A stretch of 32,432 nucleotides of DNA from Flavobacteriales bacterium UBA1993 (GTDB lineage: Bacteria; Bacteroidota; Bacteroidia; Flavobacteriales_G; Salibacteraceae): positions 1-32,432 of the forward strand of contig DDCZ01000066.1 in the NCBI GenBank assembly GCA_002336485.1, read 5' to 3'. The position numbers and the translations under genes are program-made. The notes beneath the pieces were generated by a model. It ran no database searches, had not been told where the DNA came from, and was given only the letters and a program-made list of their open reading frames with translations. Of this stretch, positions 15,862 through 22,761 are shown piece after piece (positions within the stretch are counted from its first letter, which is position 1; each line of letters begins with the position of its first letter).

Positions 15862-17763
15862 CTACTTATTCTCGACCGATGGCGCCTTGAAGGTGCTCAA
15901 CTTCCAAATTACCAAGATGGCGATTAAGATGAACACCTGCGAGAGTGCTGTCTCATATGTTGGGTAAATGCCAAGGGCGCCAAATCGTAAATTGATCGGC
16001 AGGGAGTGTATGTCGAGGTAGCCACCTTCTTGGATGGCATGAACGCCTTGGCCGGTCAATACAAAAGCCAAGGCTAGAATTATGAGGGAAGAGTAGAGGA
16101 AGACCTTAGATATGGGCATACGTTTGAACCATCGGAGCATAGCCCACGCAAAAATGAAAATGACGATTGCAGATGCGATAAGGCCAATGAATACACCAAG
16201 TTTACTGCTCGATAGTCCGTCTGAAGTAAGCGAACTAAGAAACAGAACAGACTCGAAAGCCTCTCGGAATACCACGATGAACGAAAATGCGCCAAGCCCG
16301 ATCATGTTATTGCTGCTCAGCAGGGACTTAATTCTTGTCTCAACAAACTCTTTCCATTTGGATGCCTCCGTTTTTCCGTGCAGCCAGAACCCGAGGTAAA
16401 GCAGTACGACAACAGCAAATAGGGCAATCAGTCCCTCCATTAACTCTCGGCTTGCTGCGCTCCAAGTCATGATAGAATCAGCAAAGAACCAACCGATTAT
16501 TCCAGCGCCAACGGCGGTCAACCAACCTCCATGAACCCATTTAATGGCTCGTGGCGCATCCAAAGACTTGAGTATGCCTAGGATTGCCAGAATTATGAGA
16601 AAGGCCTCCAGGCCTTCTCGAATGAGGATGCTAGCGGCTATGAACGAGGTCATGGCCATGCCGCGCTCACCTGTTCCGAGCAAGTCGCTGGCTTTATCCA
16701 ATGACTTTGTTGCATCTGCAATTGCCCCTTCAATGATGGCGATGTCGGCTCCAGACTTTATGTCTGAACGTATCCGCATCATGTTTGTTTCTAGTTCTTG
16801 GAATAGCGCGTTGTCGGAGGCCATGATCTGAGGTTCAATGGGTTCCACGCCTTGCAAGTAAGCGTTTAGTGCGAGGGAAGTTGCTTCCGAAACTTGATTG
16901 TTTTTATAAGCATCTAAGGATTCTTGAAGAAGCCGTTTTGCTAGTTCGATTGGTGCTTCAGTTGAACCTAACTCGCTTTTGATCGGGTTGGATCGTTGTG
17001 CGGCAACGTCAATGGCAGGATATAACGACAGTAACTCTTCGTCGCTCAAGGTTGCGAGTTCTTCCAGGCTTAGTTCAATAGTGGGTTTGGAGTTGCGCTT
17101 ATCTAGGTGTTGCAGCCCTTCTATATAGAAGGCTAAATCCCATATTTCTGTGTCATTAAGCTCATTGAAGGCTCGCATTCCAGTTCCTGGAATTCCTAGC
17201 CTTATCGTGTTGAATGCTTGAAATGGTGCCACTCCTTGCATGATGCTTTTATCTCGAAAGTTTGTCGGAGGAGGAGTTAGCCCGACGCCCGCAGCGCCAT
17301 CACCAGCGCCAAAATTACCATGGCAACTCGCGCATTGTTCCTTAAATAACATGGATCCATTTTCCATGTTTGGCCAATTGGATGGGCTTAACGACACGAG
17401 GTTCAAGTCGAGAAGCAGGGTTTTTACGGCATCAGCTTTCTTAGCAACATCACCGATGGTTCCTTTTGATTCAATCAGCTGCCTCAGTTCAATTAAGTTG
17501 CCATGTATCGGATCGGCGCTATCAATGGCTCCACCTTTCTCTAGTAGGATTGCATAATCAATTGCCGTGGCAACGAATTCGTTCATTTCTTCGAACTCAA
17601 ACGCACTTATTACGGCCCCGTCCTTAACCGCCATTTGATAATCTTTAGCTACATAATCCATCAGATTAATTAGCATGCGCGTCTCGTTTTCGACATTACC
17701 ACCAGCCGCATGTGCAGTGATGCTCGAAAGGGTGAAAAGAAAAACGATCAGGATTCGAGTCAT
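15862..17763 (-). CDS. FTR1-family iron permease fused to a periplasmic cytochrome c domain
   Basis: I chose the ATG at 17763, which gives the signal sequence MTRILIVFLFTLSSITAHA and a 633-residue protein. An ATG at 17823 adds 20 residues and is less likely. After a helical periplasmic region comes a c-type cytochrome with the heme site CASCH (C144, C147, H148) and a probable axial Met in GMRAFNELND. A second helical periplasmic region follows, then seven or so membrane helices of the FTR1/EfeU fold. Both iron-site motifs are intact: REGLE at 382-386 and REAFE at 500-504. By family it imports iron across the inner membrane, and the fused heme domain suggests electron transfer linked to iron oxidation or reduction. 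Sequence does not settle the iron redox state used. Confidence 0.92.
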   Translation of the reverse strand: MTRILIVFLFTLSSITAHAAGGNVENETRMLINLMDYVAKDYQMAVKDGAVISAFEFEEMNEFVATAIDYAILLEKGGAIDSADPIHGNLIELRQLIESKGTIGDVAKKADAVKTLLLDLNLVSLSPSNWPNMENGSMLFKEQCASCHGNFGAGDGAAGVGLTPPPTNFRDKSIMQGVAPFQAFNTIRLGIPGTGMRAFNELNDTEIWDLAFYIEGLQHLDKRNSKPTIELSLEELATLSDEELLSLYPAIDVAAQRSNPIKSELGSTEAPIELAKRLLQESLDAYKNNQVSEATSLALNAYLQGVEPIEPQIMASDNALFQELETNMMRIRSDIKSGADIAIIEGAIADATKSLDKASDLLGTGERGMAMTSFIAASILIREGLEAFLIILAILGILKSLDAPRAIKWVHGGWLTAVGAGIIGWFFADSIMTWSAASRELMEGLIALFAVVVLLYLGFWLHGKTEASKWKEFVETRIKSLLSSNNMIGLGAFSFIVVFREAFESVLFLSSLTSDGLSSSKLGVFIGLIASAIVIFIFAWAMLRWFKRMPISKVFLYSSLIILALAFVLTGQGVHAIQEGGYLDIHSLPINLRFGALGIYPTYETALSQVFILIAILVIWKLSTFKAPSVENK

Positions 17764-17849
17764 GTGGGAAATTCGTTTCGATATCGACATTAGCTTATCT
17801 AGAATGGTTTTAAACAAGCGCAAAAAAACGTGCTTATTATTCCATAAAC

Positions 17850-17869
17850 AATACCCGAATGAAGGTATT
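17850..17869. repeat. 6-bp inverted repeat between FTR1 and yebC
   Basis: AATACC (17850-17855) and GGTATT (17864-17869) are exact reverse complements around an 8-base centre. A weaker 6-bp pair with one G-T pairing lies at 17816-17835. They sit in the divergent region of about 183 bases between the FTR1 and YebC-family starts. They could be an operator for an iron regulator, but the sequence does not resemble a classic Fur box and a chance repeat of this size is possible. Confidence 0.25.
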
Positions 17870-17946
17870 ATAACCGATTTTGCATCAATGTGTAGCAGTT
17901 GCGAGATGTGGTTGTGGGAGTTACATTCGCATCAAACACCAATTGT

Positions 17947-18657
17947 ATGGGAAGAGCATTTGAATATCGAAGGGCGGCCAAGGAGAAAAGATGGGATAAG
18001 ATGTCACGGATTTTTCCGCGACTAGCCAAGGCCATAACTATGGCTGCGAAAGAAGGTGGGCCAGATCCTGATATGAATGCATCACTGCGTTCTGCGATTC
18101 AGAATGCCAAAGGGCAGAACATGCCCAAGGATAATATCGAGTCGGCAATTAAACGAGCATCTGGAAAAGACGCAGATAACTTCACCGAGGTGAACTATGA
18201 AGGCAAAGGTCCACATGGTGTGTTGGTCTTCGTAGAAGCAGCAACGGATAACCCAACTCGAACGGTGGCCAATGTCAAGCACTATTTCACAAAGGCAGGA
18301 GGAAGTTTGGTGCCAACGGGTTCATTGGAGTTTATGTTTAACCGGAAGGCAGTATTTGAGTTTGAAAAGGCGGAAGGAATGGACCTTGAAGAACTTGAGC
18401 TGGAGTTAATTGATGGTGGTCTAGAAGAAATAGAAGAGAATGAAGGTATGGTATACGCTTCCGCTGACTACACCAACTTCGGTACGATGACTGAGGCATT
18501 CGAGTCATTGGAAATTGAAATAGCAAAGTCGAGTCTTCAGCGAATTTCAACATCGCCGGTCGACTTTACTGAAGAACAATTGGAAGACATAGAGAAAATG
18601 ATTGACAGAATCGAGGAGGACGACGATGTTCAGGCCTGCTTCAATAATATTTCTTAA
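17947..18657 (+). CDS. YebC/PmpR (TACO1) family protein
   Basis: The 236-residue protein starts at the ATG at 17947 with MGRAFEYRRAAKEKRWDKMS, close to the usual M-x-x-x-x-K-W-x-x-I-K-x-x-K-x-x-x-D opening. The upstream extension to 17899 has no family similarity. Further signatures are FPRLAKAITMAAKEGGPDPDMN, LRSAIQNAKGQNMPKDNIESAI, the YEGKGPHGVLVFVEAATDNPTRT block and the GGSLVPTGSLEFMF block. Members were first described as transcription regulators (PmpR, YebC); newer work on the family links it to translation at polyproline stretches, like mitochondrial TACO1. It is cytoplasmic and monocistronic here. Its TAA is interlocked with the stop of the convergent dehydrogenase gene. Confidence 0.93.
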   Translation: MGRAFEYRRAAKEKRWDKMSRIFPRLAKAITMAAKEGGPDPDMNASLRSAIQNAKGQNMPKDNIESAIKRASGKDADNFTEVNYEGKGPHGVLVFVEAATDNPTRTVANVKHYFTKAGGSLVPTGSLEFMFNRKAVFEFEKAEGMDLEELELELIDGGLEEIEENEGMVYASADYTNFGTMTEAFESLEIEIAKSSLQRISTSPVDFTEEQLEDIEKMIDRIEEDDDVQACFNNIS

Positions 18658-19450
18658 GCTCGATTGAGGTAATTATCCAAGCTTAGCTTCAGCTTCTTAG
18701 CCATTTCGAGGTCGTAGCTTTCGGTGGTAATTTTCTTCACCACCTTTTTCGCATAATATGCTCCAGATTTCAGTTTAGCAGGTTCGGTTGAAGCCAAGAA
18801 TATCAAGTTTTCAGCACCTTTCTTAGGAGATATCCCCATCAATTTGAAGAAGGCGTTTACAATCCATCCCATCTGTCGACCCAAGTTTGTATTGACAACA
18901 CCCGGGTGCTGAGAGAAGAATGATACACTCTTATGCTCTCGGGCGAATAGCCTTGTAAGCAGGATTACTCCAAGTTTAGACTGGCGGTAAGCTTTGAATC
19001 CGTTGAAGTTCTTTCGATACTCAAGATCATCAAACTCAATCGTGCCTTGATGCAAGGCCGAGGCCGTTGTGATTACTACGGGAGATTTTGACTTTGAAAG
19101 GAGTGGAAGGAGTGCTTTAATTATTTGATACGGAGCAAGGAGGTTTACGTGAAACGTTTCTTCAATTCTGTATTCCAAAGACCGGCGTTGTTGATAATCA
19201 TATCCAATTGATTATGCTCGGTACGGAATGTGGTAAGAATTTCATGAAGCCCTTTCAGACTGTTTAGATCGCCCACAATGGGATGAATGTTTGAGCAAGT
19301 GGTTCCCGATCGCTTGCTCGCAATTGCAATGAGTGTTTCAATTTTTTCTTGAGTTCGTCCGAGAACGTAGAGGTCATGTCCTTGGTCGGCCAGTGCTACC
19401 GCAGCTTCAATGCCTAAGCCTGAAGTTGCTCCCGTCATAAAAATCTTCAT
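18654..19450 (-). pseudogene. Short-chain dehydrogenase/reductase broken by a frameshift or small deletion
   Basis: The N-terminal part (start 19450) has the NAD(P)-binding motif TGATSGLGIEAAVALADQG, the LGRTQEK segment and IINNAG, then runs out of frame and stops near 19145. The rest (18654 to about 19178) is in another frame and begins with IEETFHVNLLAPYQI. It then has the catalytic TASALHQG Ser, the Y-x-x-x-K active site as AYRQSKLG, and the SFFSQHPGVVNTNLG block. Both halves align with one retinol-dehydrogenase-like SDR. The junction is about five residues short compared with the family, so a small deletion fits better than a single-base shift. It follows the 136-residue exported protein gene by 20 bases. 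As written, no functional enzyme would be made. Confidence 0.82.
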
Positions 19451-19470
19451 GCGTTTCTACAAATAGCAGA

Positions 19471-19881
19471 TTACTTGTTCAGTTTTTTCAACTCTTTCAC
19501 CATAGCCTTATGCTCTTCGGTGTTCCCTAGGTGTTGGTGCAAGTCTGCAAGCATGTTAAGCATTTGCTTATCCTTCTTGCCGTTATTGTAAGCCATCAAA
19601 GCAGGGGGTAACGCTAGGTTTAGGCTGCGCTGAATTTCATCGTCCACCTGTGGAATGCCATCCAATGCGCCAGATGATTTGTCTTGAATAATAGTCGTCG
19701 CGTTGTCGTAATAAAACTTTGCTAATTCAAATGAAGCCTTTATGTCGTCTGGGTTTTCGGCCTGTGCTTGAACTAGTCTAGCTTCCACCACGTTCATGTT
19801 AGGTACAACGTACGTGTCGTTTTGAGCATTGATATGAAGTGCCAAACAAATGCATGCGAGGGATAATAAAACAGATTTCAT
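19471..19881 (-). CDS. Small exported helical (TPR-like) protein
   Basis: The 136-residue protein has the signal peptide MKSVLLSLACICLALHINAQ and a fully helical mature part. The pattern ARLVQAQAENPDDIKASFEL with AKFYYDNA, then LPPALMAYNNG, then MLNMLADLHQHLGNTEEHK resembles two or three tetratricopeptide-like helical pairs (the A-x-x-x-P-x-D-x-x-x-x-x-x-L-A-x-x-Y spacing). TPR proteins of this size act as periplasmic scaffolds, so a binding role is possible but unproven. An exact -7 box lies just upstream at 19898-19905, so it heads a short unit with the broken dehydrogenase gene. Confidence 0.68.
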   Translation of the reverse strand: MKSVLLSLACICLALHINAQNDTYVVPNMNVVEARLVQAQAENPDDIKASFELAKFYYDNATTIIQDKSSGALDGIPQVDDEIQRSLNLALPPALMAYNNGKKDKQMLNMLADLHQHLGNTEEHKAMVKELKKLNK

Positions 19882-19897
19882 AAGTGGAAATTTTAGT

Positions 19898-19905
19898 CAA
19901 AGATA
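19898..19905 (-). promoter_or_regulatory. Bacteroidota -7 box (TATCTTTG, minus strand)
   Basis: The minus strand reads TATCTTTG, an exact TAnnTTTG match of the most common form, 16 bases before the ATG at 19881. The 85-base gap after the YfiT gene is therefore best read as a fresh promoter. No clear -33 TTG is seen. Confidence 0.55.
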
Positions 19906-19966
19906 CGTTCGATTGGATAGACGAGTAAATGTGCGAAATGGATGCGTCTATCGCCGAATGAAAATA

Positions 19967-20515
19967 CTAGTTGAATTCACCTTTTGACTCGATGGCGAGA
20001 TCTATATGAGCCAAGTGATGTGCACAGTGCCATGCGTAATTGCCAATTGTTTCGTGCACGGTAAATGATTGCCCATGCTCTGGGTGCACGTATGTTCGAA
20101 CCAATTGTTCAGACGTCAACCCTCGAAGCATAGAGGACCACTTTTTGTGCAACGATTTCAATAAGGCCAAGCTATCAGCAACGTCAAGCTCAAGCGAATC
20201 AGGAAGGTTCGCCCACCTGTCTTCGAAGTAAGGTCTTATCGAGGGGTTATCTTCGGTGAGCGCCAACCTGAAACGGACCCACGAGTTTATGTGGCTATCG
20301 GAACAGTGATGAACCAGCTGTGCAATAGACCAACCATCGGGTCTATAAATCCAAGCCAATTGATTCTTGTCCAATGCTCTTAGTCGTTGCTCAACATTGG
20401 CAGGGAACTTTTCGATGACCTTGATCCATTCATCGATTTGCCCTGAATCGATTCTAGCAGGTCGTGAGTACTTTCCGATTGGAAATCGAAGATTATCTAG
20501 TTCGGTGTTGTTCAT
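19967..20515 (-). CDS. YfiT/DinB-fold putative metal-dependent hydrolase or thiol transferase
   Basis: From the ATG at 20515 the protein has 182 residues and starts MNNTELDNLRFPIGKYSRP, the usual opening of YfiT-type proteins (L-R-Y-P-I-G). A longer start at 20569 would lie inside the preceding gene and lacks family similarity. The four-helix DinB fold is recognisable from WSIAQLVHHCSDSH (first metal-site His) and the paired His in WHCAHHLAHI near the C-terminus, giving the three-His site of the family. YfiT relatives in Bacillus are linked to bacillithiol S-transfer; whether this one does the same is unknown. It starts one base after the sulfurtransferase stop, so the two are coupled. Confidence 0.88.
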   Translation of the reverse strand: MNNTELDNLRFPIGKYSRPARIDSGQIDEWIKVIEKFPANVEQRLRALDKNQLAWIYRPDGWSIAQLVHHCSDSHINSWVRFRLALTEDNPSIRPYFEDRWANLPDSLELDVADSLALLKSLHKKWSSMLRGLTSEQLVRTYVHPEHGQSFTVHETIGNYAWHCAHHLAHIDLAIESKGEFN

Positions 20516-20516
20516 T

Positions 20517-21341
20517 TCATTCAATTGGGAGCTCCGTGCGCATAGACCATTCACTCCATGATCCATCAAATACGGAGAGTTGGTTGTTCAGGCAAATTTC
20601 GGCCGCGGTTTGGATGATGCAGGCTGTAATACCAGATCCGCACGTGAAGATAAGTGACTCATGTTCGATGTTGTATTCCTTGAATATGCGAGTTAAATCG
20701 TGCTTTGGAAGGAATTTGCCATCCGAAATCACGGTACGAAAAGGCAGGTTTTTTGAATTTGGAATATGACCACTCCGCATTCCTGCTCTCGGTTCGGCGA
20801 CACTTCCGTTGAAACGTTTTTCGCTTCGAGCGTCCAAAGTGCTATACGAAGGATCTTCAAGGTGGGTAAGCAAATCGCTTGCATTACAATAGCCTAGAGG
20901 CTGAAACGTAGCCTTGAAGTTTCCCTTCTCATATTTTGTGATCAGCTCTGTTGTTGTAGGGTATCCAGATTCTACCCATGCCTTTATTCCGCCATTTAAG
21001 ATGGACACCTGTTTGTGCCCCATGGTTTTAAACATCCAACGAACCCTAGGGCTCATATAAACGCCCAGATTGTCATAGATCACTATGTTGCTGTCTTTCA
21101 TTATACCCAAGAGCTGGGCCTGTACTTCGAATTGTTCTGCGGAGCAAAGCGTATTGGGATATGGAGATGTTTGGTCGGAAAAAAGGCTGAGATTAAATTG
21201 CCGTGTTCCTCGAATGTATTGACCTTCAGCATACGCCTCAAGTCCCGATTTGTTTGAGGTAGGACTGCAATCAAGTATGATCACATTTGGGGTATTTATA
21301 ATCTCAAAGAGTGCGGATGGTTCAATAAGCGGTGAAGACAT
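20517..21341 (-). CDS. sseA: 3-mercaptopyruvate/thiosulfate sulfurtransferase (double rhodanese)
   Basis: The 274-residue protein contains two rhodanese domains. The inactive N-terminal one begins with VIILDCSPTSNKSG and has IVIYDNLGVYMSPRVRWMFK; the catalytic C-terminal one has LDARSEKRFNG, MRSGHIPNSKNLPF and the active-site loop CGSGITAC with Cys234. CGSG-[VI]-T-A is the mercaptopyruvate-type loop rather than the CRKGVTA of true thiosulfate rhodaneses, so mercaptopyruvate is the more likely donor. It would act in the cytoplasm in sulfur transfer or detoxification. It is followed at one base by the YfiT gene and preceded at 22 bases by the vWA-like gene. The gene symbol is by family and is not certain at orthologue level. 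Confidence 0.88.
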   Translation of the reverse strand: MSSPLIEPSALFEIINTPNVIILDCSPTSNKSGLEAYAEGQYIRGTRQFNLSLFSDQTSPYPNTLCSAEQFEVQAQLLGIMKDSNIVIYDNLGVYMSPRVRWMFKTMGHKQVSILNGGIKAWVESGYPTTTELITKYEKGNFKATFQPLGYCNASDLLTHLEDPSYSTLDARSEKRFNGSVAEPRAGMRSGHIPNSKNLPFRTVISDGKFLPKHDLTRIFKEYNIEHESLIFTCGSGITACIIQTAAEICLNNQLSVFDGSWSEWSMRTELPIE

Positions 21342-21363
21342 GAACCCAATATTAGGTCAAATT

Positions 21364-22692
21364 TTAGTCTTGAAAATAGCACTCAGGCTCTTTTCTACGC
21401 TTGCTTCGATTCAATCTTTTAGGGTAGGTATAGTATCGATCGCAATGGGCGAAAAAGTGGTCGGATCTGTCAACCGGTTGCAATACATCATTGAGGGTAT
21501 GGACGTACTTGGTGCCGTTAATATCCAGCGATCCAAATTTCATTTTTTCGGAGAGGTCATGCACATCAATATCATTGAAATGAAGGCTTCCACCTGTTTT
21601 CCAAGCTAGGTTGATGTATTGGGGGTTGATGCCATTCTTAGTGCGACATAGGACAACGTGGATTGGTCGATTTAAACATTGAAGTAGCACAAAGTCGCGA
21701 ATGCAACTTGCGTTATCAGCAACAAGTATTATATCCTGCGATTCGGGAAGTTTGTTGATCGTGGCGATCAATGCCTCCAAATCATTTTCAGGACTATCGC
21801 CACCATTTCCTTTGTGCTGAACACGTCGCATCATTTTAATCGGATCTGTGATCGAGGCAGTCTCAGAGAAGTAGATACCCTTTGTGTACCCGATTGTTTT
21901 CTTCCGCGTCTTGGTGCGGTCTCCGTCATTAAAGAAAACGCAATGTCGAATTCGATTTTGCTCCTCATTAAGTGCCTGCCACAGAATAGCCTCGGCGCCA
22001 TGTCCATACATGCTGCCCGTCCAATCCAAAACCACTACGGCATTGTTCCATTGTGTGTTTCGGTCAAGAACCGAAAACACAGCTGAGTCCATGGTGTATC
22101 TGTCCCGTCGCATGAACTGCGTTACCTTTCTAACAGCTAGCGGGTTTTTAGTTTGTGTGTTGGAAAGATCGGCGTCTATTTCGGTAACGTCAATGGTCTC
22201 TTTAATCGGTTCATAGGAAACCTCAATTCCATGAAAGAGCTGCATCGTTTCAAATTCGTTGTCGCAATCAGTTTGAAGAAGAATTGAATATTCAATGGCC
22301 GTAGAATTTAGATTGCTGTCCAGTTCGAATAGAGCCGTCAGTCGCTTACTGAGGAGCCATTGATAATCGGTCAACCAAAAAGCGCTATCTCTTGGGTACT
22401 TTGTGAAAATTACCCGAACTGCCACCGGCCTGTACGTGCCTATTTGATCTGGCGGCCACGCATCTGGATTTTTGAACTCATACTTGGCATACCCATTTTC
22501 CAAGAGCACCTTGTTTTCGGAAGGCTCTTCACTAAACACGGCGGTTTCGATGATTTTCAGTTGGCCTTCGATATTGCTCTTGTATCGATTGGGGCTTTGC
22601 AAAGCCTCAAGCTCAAAAGCCTGTTGAGCCAAACAAATTGAATGGTCGAAACTGGACAGGATTAAAATAACTATGAAAACACGGCTCAACAT
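21364..22692 (-). CDS. Exported von Willebrand A-like domain protein
   Basis: The ATG at 22692 gives a 442-residue protein with the signal peptide MLSRVFIVILILSSFDHSIC and cleavage near AQQ. An upstream start at 22755 adds a basic 21-residue extension and is less likely. The first 190 residues are an unassigned beta-rich region (YEFKNPDAWPPDQIGTYRPVAV). A vWA-type fold follows: strand VVVLDWTGSM carries D223, T225 and S227, matching the metal-site pattern D-x-S/T-x-S. It continues through HCVFFNDGD, the NGGDSPENDLEAL block and the DIILVADNASCIRD strand, as in Bacteroidota vWA-like proteins. The C-terminus is basic. A metal-dependent binding role at the cell surface or periplasm is plausible; partner unknown. 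Confidence 0.72.
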   Translation of the reverse strand: MLSRVFIVILILSSFDHSICLAQQAFELEALQSPNRYKSNIEGQLKIIETAVFSEEPSENKVLLENGYAKYEFKNPDAWPPDQIGTYRPVAVRVIFTKYPRDSAFWLTDYQWLLSKRLTALFELDSNLNSTAIEYSILLQTDCDNEFETMQLFHGIEVSYEPIKETIDVTEIDADLSNTQTKNPLAVRKVTQFMRRDRYTMDSAVFSVLDRNTQWNNAVVVLDWTGSMYGHGAEAILWQALNEEQNRIRHCVFFNDGDRTKTRKKTIGYTKGIYFSETASITDPIKMMRRVQHKGNGGDSPENDLEALIATINKLPESQDIILVADNASCIRDFVLLQCLNRPIHVVLCRTKNGINPQYINLAWKTGGSLHFNDIDVHDLSEKMKFGSLDINGTKYVHTLNDVLQPVDRSDHFFAHCDRYYTYPKRLNRSKRRKEPECYFQD

Positions 22693-22761
22693 TGGCTTGC
22701 AAACAAACGATACGCGGCATTCATTTCGTTTCTTTGGGGCCAATTTTTTTCGCACTCTTTT

